Origin: Acidimicrobiales bacterium
Lineage (GTDB): Bacteria; Actinomycetota; Acidimicrobiia; Acidimicrobiales; Acidimicrobilacustridaceae
Direction: 5' to 3'
DNA: 47,848 nucleotides
Assembly: GCA_025456085.1 (NCBI GenBank)
Contig: JALOLF010000015.1
Coordinates: forward strand, 1 to 47,848
Below are positions 41,616 to 47,848 of this stretch, piece after piece. A program made the translations under genes and the position numbers. The notes beneath the pieces are model-generated. The model was given only the letters and a program-made list of their open reading frames with translations, made no database searches and had not been told where the DNA came from. Position 1 is the first letter of the stretch; each line of letters starts with the position of its first letter.

Positions 41616-43669
41616 GGGGCTCCCTCCTCCAGACGAACCAGGAGCTGGTGGGCCTCGACGGTGTCGCCCTCGGCGACGAGGACGGCCACGACCGTGCCCG
41701 GCTCCGCGGCGGCGATGCGGTGCTCCACCTTCATGGCCTCGAGCACCACCAGGGTCTGGCCCGCCTCGACGTGGTCACCGACCTGGGTGGCGACCCGGAC
41801 GACCCGGCCCGGCACCGGGGCGAGGGGACCGCCGCCGGCGCCCGCGGCGCCGTGCTCGGTGAAGCGCGGTGCCTCCTGCCAGGCCGTGGTGGCCCCGTGG
41901 CTGCTCACCCAGGTGGCACCGGTCGCCGGGTCGGTCGTGCAGGTGCAGCGCAGGCGGGTCGCCACGCCGACGGCGTCGTCGCCGTCGTGCACCTCGAGCT
42001 CCAGGTGACGGGTCGGCCCGGTGCGGTGGGTGCCCGCCACGCGACCGTGCAGCTCGACGCCGGACGGTTCCACGACGGCCCGGAAGCCGCCGCGGGCCTC
42101 CAACCGGTAGCGCACCGTCGTCGGCTCCGTGGCGCCGTTCGGGTCGTGCCACGTGGTGTGCGGCGCGTCGCCGGCCACGTTGCGCCACCCCGGCGGCGCG
42201 AAGCCGCTCAGGGCGTCCTCGCCACGGCGGTCCAGCACCCCGGCCAGGGTGGCGGCCACGGCGTGGCGGGCCGTCGTGGCCCCGTCGGGGCCGCTGGCGC
42301 GCAGGTGGGTCGCGTCGTCGAGGAACGCGGTCGTGGCCTCCCCGGCGAGGAAGGACGGTTCGCGCAGCACCGCGGTGAGCAGGTCGCGGTTGGTGCGCAC
42401 CCCGTGGACCTCGAGCTCGTCGAGGGCCCGGGCGAGGCGGGCGGCCGCCTCCTCCCGGGTGCCGGCGTGGGCGATGGCCTTGGCCAGCATCGGGTCGTAG
42501 TGGGGCGACACCTCGTCACCCTCCTCGACGCCGCTGTCCCAGCGGGCCGGGGTGGGCCCCGGCCGCCACCGCAGCAGGGCGCCGGTGGAGGGCAGCCAGT
42601 CCCGGGTCGGGTCCTCGGCGTAGATCCGGGCCTCGACGGCGTGGCCCTGTGCCGCGAGGTCGTCCTGGTCGAAGCCGAGCGGCTCCCCGGCCGCCACCGC
42701 CAGCTGCAGCCGGACGAGATCCACCCTCCACACCGCCTCGGTCACGGGGTGCTCCACCTGCAGACGGGTGTTCATCTCCAGGAACCAGAACCGGGCGTCG
42801 TCGCCGGTGCCCTCGAGCAGGAGCTCGACCGTTCCCACCCCCTCGTAGCCGATCCGGCGGGCCAACTCGACCGCGGCGCTCCCGAGCCTCCGGCGCAGGT
42901 CGGGGGTGACGGCGGGGGAGGGGGCCTCCTCGACGATCTTCTGGTGCCGGCGTTGCACCGAGCAGTCCCGTTCCCCGAGGTGCACGACGGCGCCGTGGCG
43001 GTCGGCCACCACCTGGATCTCGACGTGGCGTCCCGAGCGCACGAAGCGCTCGGCGAACACCGTGCCGTCCCCGAAGGCGGCCTGCGCCTCGCGCCGGGCG
43101 GCGGCGACGGCCTCGGGCAGATCCTCGGGTCGCGTGACCAGACGCATGCCCCGCCCGCCGCCCCCGGCCGCGGCCTTGACCAGCAGCGGGTAGCCCACCG
43201 GCTCGGCGGCCTCCCGCCAACCCGTCGGGTCGTCGCCGTCCAGCACGGCTTCGGGCAGCACCGGCACCCCGGCAGCCCGAGCCTCGGCCTTGGCCGCGAC
43301 CTTGTCACCCATGGCCGCGATGGCGTCCGCGGGCGGACCGATCCACACCAGGCCGGCGTCGACCACGGCCCGGGCGACGTCGGCCCGTTCCGACAGGAAC
43401 CCGTAGCCGGGGTGCACCGCCTGCGCGCCGCTGGCCCGGGCCGCGGCCAGGATCCGGTCGACGTCGAGGTACGACGCGCCGGCCGGCGCCGGGCCCAGAC
43501 GCACCGCAGCATCGGCGTCGCGCACGTGGGCCGCGTCGCGGTCGGCGTCGCTGTACACGGCCACCGTTCCCAGGCCCAGCTCGCGGGCGGTGCGGATGAC
43601 CCGCCGGGCGATCTCGCCCCGGTTGGCCACGAGCACGGAGGTGTACGACGGCAGCGGTGCAGGGTTCAC
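41612..43669 (-). CDS. Acyl-CoA carboxylase alpha chain (biotin carboxylase and carrier)
   Basis: A 685-residue biotin-dependent carboxylase subunit. The N-terminal biotin carboxylase has VLVANRGEIARRVIRTARELG (residues about 12-32, written here as a family start), the ATP-grasp loop KAAAGGGGRGMR, ERDCSVQRRHQKIVEEAPSP, FLEMNTRLQVEHPVTEAV and the usual lid. The C-terminal carrier domain has the biotinylation site LEAMKVEH with K647. Size and domain order match 3-methylcrotonyl-CoA or geranyl-CoA carboxylase alpha chains. GTG 43669 starts four bases after the beta-chain stop. Confidence 0.93.
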   Translation of the reverse strand: MNPAPLPSYTSVLVANRGEIARRVIRTARELGLGTVAVYSDADRDAAHVRDADAAVRLGPAPAGASYLDVDRILAAARASGAQAVHPGYGFLSERADVARAVVDAGLVWIGPPADAIAAMGDKVAAKAEARAAGVPVLPEAVLDGDDPTGWREAAEPVGYPLLVKAAAGGGGRGMRLVTRPEDLPEAVAAARREAQAAFGDGTVFAERFVRSGRHVEIQVVADRHGAVVHLGERDCSVQRRHQKIVEEAPSPAVTPDLRRRLGSAAVELARRIGYEGVGTVELLLEGTGDDARFWFLEMNTRLQVEHPVTEAVWRVDLVRLQLAVAAGEPLGFDQDDLAAQGHAVEARIYAEDPTRDWLPSTGALLRWRPGPTPARWDSGVEEGDEVSPHYDPMLAKAIAHAGTREEAAARLARALDELEVHGVRTNRDLLTAVLREPSFLAGEATTAFLDDATHLRASGPDGATTARHAVAATLAGVLDRRGEDALSGFAPPGWRNVAGDAPHTTWHDPNGATEPTTVRYRLEARGGFRAVVEPSGVELHGRVAGTHRTGPTRHLELEVHDGDDAVGVATRLRCTCTTDPATGATWVSSHGATTAWQEAPRFTEHGAAGAGGGPLAPVPGRVVRVATQVGDHVEAGQTLVVLEAMKVEHRIAAAEPGTVVAVLVAEGDTVEAHQLLVRLEEGAP

Positions 43670-43673
43670 GGCG

Positions 43674-45272
43674 TCACATCCGGAACACGCCGAAGCTGGA
43701 GGTGCCCTGCACCGGCGCGGAGTGGGCGGCGCTGAGGGTCAGGCCCAGCACGGTGCGGGTGTCGCGGGGGTCGATGATGCCGTCGTCCCACAACCGACCG
43801 GTGGCGAACAGCGCCGTGGACTCGCCCTCGATCTGGGTCTCCACCAGGGTCCGCATAGCGGCGTCCGCCTCCTCGTCGTAGGGTCGGCCGGCGCGTTCGG
43901 CGGCCTGGCGCTGCACGATGGAGAGCACCCCGGCGAGCTGGCGGGGGCCCATCACGGCGATGCGGTGGTTGGGCCAGCTGAACACGAAGCGCGGGTCGTA
44001 GGCCCGGCCCGACATGCCGTAGTTGCCGGCGCCGTAGGAGGCGCCCACCATGAGCGTGAGGTGGGGCACCGTCGAGTTCGACACCGCGTTGATCAGCATC
44101 GAGCCGTGCTTGATGATGCCGCCCTGCTCGTAGCGGGTGCCCACCATGAACCCGGTGATGTTCTGCACGAACACCAGAGGCAGGTCCCGCCGGTTGCAGA
44201 GCTGGATGAACTGCGCGCCCTTCTGGGACTCCTCCGAGAACAGGATGCCGTTGTTGGCCAGCACGCCCACCGGGAACCCGCAGATGGAGCCCCACCCGCA
44301 CACGAGCTGCGTGCCGTAGAGGGGCTTGAACTCCTCGAAGCGGGAGCCGTCGAGGACCCGCCACAGGATCTCGCGGACCTCGAAGGGCACCCGCACGTCG
44401 GGGGAGGCCACACCCAGCAGCTCGTCGGGGTCGAGCAGCGGCGGGTCGGCCGGCTCGGACGGACCGGGGCCCGCCTTGCGCCAGTGCAGCCGGGCCACCA
44501 GACGCCGTCCGAGGCGCAGGGCGTCGTGCTCGTCGACGGCCAGGGCGTCGGCCAACCCCGAGCGGCGGGCGTGCATCTCGGCCCCGCCCAGCGTCTCCTC
44601 GTCGGCGTCCTCGTCGATGGCCATCTTGACCAGGGGCGGACCGCCCAGGAACACCTTGGCCCCGCCCTGCACGAACACGGTGTGGTCGCTCATGCCCGGC
44701 ACGTAGGCGCCCCCGGCCGTCGACGAACCGAACACGAGGGTGACGGTGGGGACGCCCTCGGCCGACAGGCGGGTGAGGTTGCGGAAGGCCGCGCCGCCGG
44801 GCACGAAGATGTCGGCCTGACGGGGCAGGTCGGCGCCGCCCGACTCGGTCAGGTTGACCAGCGGCAGCCGGTTGACCCGCGCCACCTCCTGGGCCCGCAG
44901 GGTCTTGGCGATCGTGGTCGGCGACGAGGTCCCGCCGCGCACGGTGGGGTCGTTGGCGCTCACCAGGCACTCGACGCCCTCGATCTGGCCGATGCCCACG
45001 ACGAGCCCACCGCCCACGGGGTCGTCGGTGCCCCAGCCGGCCAGCGGGGACAGCTCCAGGAACGGCGTGTCCCGGTCGAGCAGGAGCTCCACCCGCTCCC
45101 GCACGAGCAGCTTGCCGCGCTGGCGGTGCCGGTCCACGTACTTGGCACCGCCGCCCTCGGCCAGCACGGCCTGCGCCGCGAGCACGTCGTCGAGCAGCGT
45201 CTGCATGCCGGCGCGGCGCTCGGCGAACTCGGCCGAGCCGGTGTCGATCGTGGTCGGCGGTGCCCCCCGCAT
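43674..45272 (-). CDS. Acyl-CoA carboxylase beta chain (carboxyltransferase)
   Basis: A 532-residue carboxyltransferase with crotonase-fold halves. RHRQRGKLLVRERVELLLD at the start, NDPTVRGGTSSPTTIAKTLRAQE, LVNLTESGGADLPRQ, FGSSTAGGAYVPGMSDH and, in the second half, NGILFSEESQKGAQFIQLC, FVQNITGFMVG, ASYGAGNYGMSGRAYDPRF and WPNHRIAVMGP are diagnostic of the methylcrotonyl/geranyl-CoA branch. It forms the enzyme with the next gene. ATG 45272 has TAGCGT eight bases upstream (plus 45281-45286), the only promoter seen for the four-gene operon. Confidence 0.94.
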   Translation of the reverse strand: MRGAPPTTIDTGSAEFAERRAGMQTLLDDVLAAQAVLAEGGGAKYVDRHRQRGKLLVRERVELLLDRDTPFLELSPLAGWGTDDPVGGGLVVGIGQIEGVECLVSANDPTVRGGTSSPTTIAKTLRAQEVARVNRLPLVNLTESGGADLPRQADIFVPGGAAFRNLTRLSAEGVPTVTLVFGSSTAGGAYVPGMSDHTVFVQGGAKVFLGGPPLVKMAIDEDADEETLGGAEMHARRSGLADALAVDEHDALRLGRRLVARLHWRKAGPGPSEPADPPLLDPDELLGVASPDVRVPFEVREILWRVLDGSRFEEFKPLYGTQLVCGWGSICGFPVGVLANNGILFSEESQKGAQFIQLCNRRDLPLVFVQNITGFMVGTRYEQGGIIKHGSMLINAVSNSTVPHLTLMVGASYGAGNYGMSGRAYDPRFVFSWPNHRIAVMGPRQLAGVLSIVQRQAAERAGRPYDEEADAAMRTLVETQIEGESTALFATGRLWDDGIIDPRDTRTVLGLTLSAAHSAPVQGTSSFGVFRM

Positions 45273-45313
45273 CGGACCCGACGCTAGCCCCGCCAGCGGT
45301 AGCGTCGGTCACG
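45273..45313. promoter_or_regulatory. Compact divergent leaderless promoters, carboxylase operon/globin
   Basis: Minus-strand TAGCGT (plus 45281-45286) and plus-strand TAGCGT (45300-45305) are each exactly 8 bases from their start codons and 13 bases apart, so the same hexamer faces both ways within a 41-base gap. Confidence 0.55.
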
Positions 45314-45700
45314 ATGAGCGATCAGGCCCGGACCATGTACGAGCGGGTGGGTGGCGAACCGTGGTTCCGCGCCCTCGTCGAGCGGTTCTACGCCGCAGTG
45401 GCGATGGACCCCCTGCTGCGCCCGATGTACCCCGACGAGGACCTGGCCGAGGCGGAGGACCACCTCGTGCTGTTCCTCGTGCAGTACTGGGGCGGGCCCA
45501 TGGTCTACAACGACCAGCGCGGCCACCCCCGGCTGCGCATGCGTCACCAGCCCTTCGTCATCGGCCCGGCCGAGCGTGACGCCTGGTACCGCCACATGGC
45601 CGCCGCGGTGCGTGCCGGCGGTCTCGATCCCGACGACGAAGCGGCGATGCTCGCGTACTTCGAGATGGCGGCGAACCACCTCGTGAACGCGGGCGGTTGA
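45314..45700 (+). CDS. Truncated haemoglobin, group II (GlbO-like)
   Basis: A 2-on-2 haemoglobin of 128 residues. The N-terminal MYERVGGEPWFRALVERFYAAV is typical (helix A/B region, residues about 8-29), followed by PMYPDEDLAEAEDHLVLFLVQYWGGPMVY and the proximal histidine in RMRHQPFVI. The QYWGGP and the lack of a long pre-helix point to group II, as in mycobacterial GlbO, which binds oxygen and helps respiration or peroxide handling. ATG 45314 lies eight bases after TAGCGT. Confidence 0.92.
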   Translation: MSDQARTMYERVGGEPWFRALVERFYAAVAMDPLLRPMYPDEDLAEAEDHLVLFLVQYWGGPMVYNDQRGHPRLRMRHQPFVIGPAERDAWYRHMAAAVRAGGLDPDDEAAMLAYFEMAANHLVNAGG

Positions 45701-45706
45701 CCGCGG

Positions 45707-46594
45707 TCAGGGGCCCTGCTCGACCGCCGGGCGGACCTGCTCGGCTCGTCCGCGCACGATGACGACGATCGCCGCCACGCACAGCGCCAGGGACACGCCG
45801 ATCGACCCGGTGTTGGACGCACCGAGCATCTTGAGCCCCGACCCGACCAGCACCACGGCGAGGAGGGGGCGGATGGCGTAGTCGGGGGCGCGTGACGAGA
45901 CGTGCGCACCGAACCACACACCGGGCAGCGCGCCCAGGAGGAGCCCTGCGGTGAGCCCGAGCTCGACCGAGCCGAACAGCAGGTGACCGAGCGCCGCGGC
46001 CGCGACGAGGGGTACCGCCTGCACCAGGTCGGTGCCCACGAGCTGGCGGGCGCTGAGCACCGGGTAGAGGAGCAGCAGGAGCACCATCATCAGCGAGCCC
46101 GAACCGACCGACGTCAGCCCCACCATGACGCCGCCGAAGACACCGATGGCGACGGTGCGGACCCGGTGGACGTGCACGGGATGGTCCTCGTCGACGACCG
46201 TGCCGGTGCGGTGCGCGAACGCGCCCTTGACGGCCAAGGTCGCCGACGCAACCAGCAGCGCCGCGCCGATCAGGTTCTTCACGAGGACGTCCACACGCTC
46301 GGGGTCGAGGTGGGTCTGCACGAGCCAGACGCTGCAGAAGGCGGCGGGCATCGACCCGAGCACCAGCCAGCGCACGAGGTCCGTCTGCACCGTGCCGCGT
46401 CGGAGGTGGACGCCGCCGCCGACCGGTTTCATGAGCAGGGACACCACGAGGTCGGTGCCGACGGCGGTGGAGGGGTCGACGCCGAACACGAGCACCAGGA
46501 TCGGCGTCATCAGCGCCCCGCCGCCCATGCCGGTGAGCCCCACCATGAAGCCCACCAGCAGACCCGCTGCCACGACGCCCCACTCGAGATCCAA
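45707..46594 (-). CDS. TauE/SafE-family (TSUP) membrane permease
   Basis: A 295-residue membrane protein with about eight helices and two halves, each bearing the family glycine motif: VGFMVGLTGMGGGALMTPIL near the N-terminus and GGVMVGLTSVGSGSLMMVLL in the middle; VGTDLV occurs after both (AVGTDLVVSL and LVGTDLVQAV). The family exports or imports sulfite, sulfoacetate and similar anions; the substrate here is not known. The start appears to be TTG 46594, giving a normal first helix; a later ATG would cut into it. It ends six bases from the globin stop (convergent). Confidence 0.87.
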   Translation of the reverse strand: MDLEWGVVAAGLLVGFMVGLTGMGGGALMTPILVLVFGVDPSTAVGTDLVVSLLMKPVGGGVHLRRGTVQTDLVRWLVLGSMPAAFCSVWLVQTHLDPERVDVLVKNLIGAALLVASATLAVKGAFAHRTGTVVDEDHPVHVHRVRTVAIGVFGGVMVGLTSVGSGSLMMVLLLLLYPVLSARQLVGTDLVQAVPLVAAAALGHLLFGSVELGLTAGLLLGALPGVWFGAHVSSRAPDYAIRPLLAVVLVGSGLKMLGASNTGSIGVSLALCVAAIVVIVRGRAEQVRPAVEQGP

Positions 46595-46822
46595 CTCGCG
46601 CCCCGTTGCGACCCTTCCTCACCGAGCCGGTGAACTGGTGCGCGGGAGGGTACGAGCCGCGTGTCCCCCCGTCCAGCGGCGACCATCCACCCGCGACGCC
46701 GCCCGGGCGGCCATGCTGGCGCTCCAGTGGCCTCGTGAAGCGGAGACTCGAGGCTCGGGCCGAACAGACCGGGAGAGGTCACCCGGCGCTCGTAGCCGAG
46801 CCGAAGAGGAGGAGTAGGAGAC

Positions 46823-47119
46823 ATGAACAAGACCGAACTGGTAGCTGCCATCACGGAGCGCTCGGGCGTTTCCAAGGCCGACGTCGAGCGCACCCTCAAG
46901 GCGTTCGAGGAGATCGCCCAGCAGACGGTGGCCAAGGGCAAGGACGCCATCACCGTGCCGGGCTTCCTCAAGATCGAGCAGACCCAGCGGGCGGCCCGCA
47001 TGGGCGTGAACCCGCAGACCGGTGAGCGCGTCAAGTACAAGGCACGCAAGTCGGCCAAGATCACGGCCGGCTCGACCCTCAAGCGCGTCGCGGCCGGCGA
47101 GGTCAAGGCACCTCGCTGA
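46823..47119 (+). CDS. hup: HU-family DNA-binding protein
   Basis: A histone-like protein of 98 residues that bends and compacts DNA as a dimer. MNKTELVAAITERSGVSKAD is the classic start, and VPGFLKIEQTQRAARMGVNP holds the proline-tipped beta arm; the C-terminus ends after LKRVAAGEVKAPR, without the long lysine-rich tail of mycobacterial HupB. The ribosome site is unusually strong (GAGGAGGAGTAGGAG before the ATG), fitting an abundant protein. A very long hairpin follows the stop. The 228 bases before the gene hold no other ORF that I can support and no clear -10 box. Confidence 0.95.
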   Translation: MNKTELVAAITERSGVSKADVERTLKAFEEIAQQTVAKGKDAITVPGFLKIEQTQRAARMGVNPQTGERVKYKARKSAKITAGSTLKRVAAGEVKAPR

Positions 47120-47141
47120 CGCCCCCGGCGACCTGAACGTC

Positions 47142-47193
47142 CGACGGTGCCGAGCCGACCCCGGGAACACCCCGGGCCGGCTCGGCACCGTCG
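47142..47193 (+). terminator. Long hairpin after the HU gene
   Basis: A 16-base-pair perfect stem (CGACGGTGCCGAGCCG with its complement at 47178-47193) continues, after a 2/1 internal loop, as a 6-pair CCCGGG stem with loop AACAC. There is no T tract. It would end or stabilise the HU message. Confidence 0.6.
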
Positions 47194-47222
47194 CGTCCGG
47201 CCATCGGCGCCGAGCGGCGCGG

Positions 47223-47228
47223 TAGCGT
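47223..47228 (+). promoter_or_regulatory. Leaderless -10 box of the Bcp gene
   Basis: TAGCGT, six bases before the ATG at 47235. Confidence 0.45.
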
Positions 47229-47234
47229 GCCCGC

Positions 47235-47699
47235 ATGAGCGACGCCAAGCTGCAAACCGGTGACAAGGCCCCGGCCATCGCCTTGAAGGACCAGGACGGC
47301 AAGACGGTCCGGTTGTCGTCCTTCAAGGGCCGCAAGGTCCTCGTGTACTTCTACCCCAAGGCCGACACCCCTGGCTGCACCCAGCAGTCCTGCAACCTGC
47401 GCGACATCGCCGGCGACATCGGTGACACCGCCATCATCGGCATCAGCCCCGATGTCCCCGAGCGCCAGAAGCGCTTCGACGAGAAGTACGGGCTCGGCTT
47501 CCCCCTGCTCGCCGACACCGAGCACGCCGTGGCCGAGGCCTACGGCGTGTGGGGCGAGAAGAAGAACTACGGCCGCACGTACCTGGGCATCATCCGCTCG
47601 GCCTTCCTCATCGACGAGAAGGGCCGCATCGCCGAGGCCTGGTACAAGATCAGCCCCAAGGACACCCCGACGAAGCTGCAGCAGGCGCTCGCCGGCTGA
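47235..47699 (+). CDS. bcp: Thioredoxin-dependent thiol peroxidase (Bcp/PrxQ)
   Basis: An atypical two-cysteine peroxiredoxin of 154 residues that reduces peroxides with thioredoxin. The peroxidatic cysteine is C48 in YPKADTPGC and the resolving cysteine C53, five residues on, is the PrxQ alpha-type arrangement. ISPDVPERQKRFDEKYGLGFPLLAD and RSAFLIDEKGRI (split here as seen) are typical of the fold. ATG 47235 has TAGCGT six bases upstream. Confidence 0.95.
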   Translation: MSDAKLQTGDKAPAIALKDQDGKTVRLSSFKGRKVLVYFYPKADTPGCTQQSCNLRDIAGDIGDTAIIGISPDVPERQKRFDEKYGLGFPLLADTEHAVAEAYGVWGEKKNYGRTYLGIIRSAFLIDEKGRIAEAWYKISPKDTPTKLQQALAG

Positions 47700-47715
47700 G
47701 CGCGGACCAGCCGCC

Positions 47716-47848
47716 GTGACCCTGCCCCGACCCGACGCGTTGCTGCCCCACCGGCCGCCCTTCCTGTTCCTCGACGAGCTGGTCGCCCTCGACCCGGGCC
47801 GGTCGGCCTCGGGGCGTTGGCACCTCACGGGCGACGAGGACTTCTTCG
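47716..47848 (+). CDS. FabZ-like hot-dog dehydratase, N-terminal fragment
   Basis: The first 44 codons of a gene cut by the window end. LPHRPPFLFLDELVALDPG followed by SGRWHLTGDEDFF is the N-terminal pattern of FabZ-type beta-hydroxyacyl-ACP dehydratases, whose catalytic histidine would lie just beyond the window. The GTG at 47716 starts 16 bases after the bcp stop, so the two may be cotranscribed. Whether it is the fatty-acid FabZ or a related acyl hydratase cannot be told from the fragment. Confidence 0.72.
   Translation, partial: MTLPRPDALLPHRPPFLFLDELVALDPGRSASGRWHLTGDEDFF

Noticed and set aside
46595..46822. Open frames in the gap upstream of HU
   Set aside because: They overlap other frames, have no family pattern and poor starts; the stretch is more likely 5' regulatory sequence, though I see no clear promoter in it.
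1..47848. tRNA, rRNA, CRISPR arrays, insertion sequences, prophage genes, replication origin
   Set aside because: Gaps are too short or show no cloverleaf, repeat-spacer, transposase, integrase or DnaA-box pattern that I could recognise.

Overview
The window is very GC-rich, densely packed bacterial chromosome with about 47 protein genes and gaps mostly under 120 bases. It looks like an actinobacterium. Supporting genes are a mycothiol synthase-like acetyltransferase, an F420-type LLM oxidoreductase, a TAP-like secreted hydrolase, a FadD19-like CoA ligase and a complete-looking menaquinone tail set. Many genes start GTG, and about half have a TANNNT box 6-9 bases before the start codon, as expected for leaderless transcripts. 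A deep-branching class such as Acidimicrobiia is my guess and is not proven by the sequence. No rRNA, tRNA, CRISPR, phage or insertion sequence was recognised.

Layout. 1-714: N-terminal part of a YyaL/DUF255 thioredoxin-fold protein whose distal 360 bases have different codon use. 807-2849: SDR oxidoreductase and a secreted beta-propeller lipoprotein. 2921-9748: menaquinone locus (menE, menA, menH-like, menD, menF, menG). 9806-16707: site-2 protease, FadD19-like ligase, TAP-like hydrolase, universal stress protein, LLM oxidoreductase, MaoC hydratase and a small membrane protein. 16727-20234: nucleotidyltransferase, rlmN, mshD-like and nth. 20235-20822: a probable structured small RNA with its own promoter and a strong intrinsic terminator, plus a small reverse-strand ORF.

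20823-29681: histidine genes hisD-C-B-H-A, a methyltransferase, hisF, then an alpha/beta hydrolase and a GroES-like gene transcribed divergently from one palindromic promoter, then hisI and trpE. 29769-33317: YgfZ-like folate-binding protein and a two-component system whose kinase carries a sensor of three tandem two-cysteine repeats. 33416-37987: J-domain membrane protein, a monooxygenase-like protein and trpC, trpF, trpB, trpA. 38054-45272: an unknown protein and a four-gene reverse operon (carboxyltransferase, biotin carboxylase/carrier, AtuA, acyl-CoA dehydrogenase) like terpene or branched-chain acyl-CoA catabolism. 45314-47848: truncated haemoglobin, TauE/SafE permease, HU, a Bcp peroxiredoxin and the start of a FabZ-like dehydratase.

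Together the genes give amino-acid synthesis (His and Trp interleaved), the quinone for respiration, fatty-acid and branched-acid catabolism, and redox housekeeping. The most unusual items are the repeat-bearing kinase sensor with a PhoP-like direct-repeat site upstream of its gene, the unassigned RNA at 20351-20448, the palindromic bidirectional leaderless promoter at 27354-27363, the J-domain gene that seems to start at ACG, and the codon-use break near base 360.
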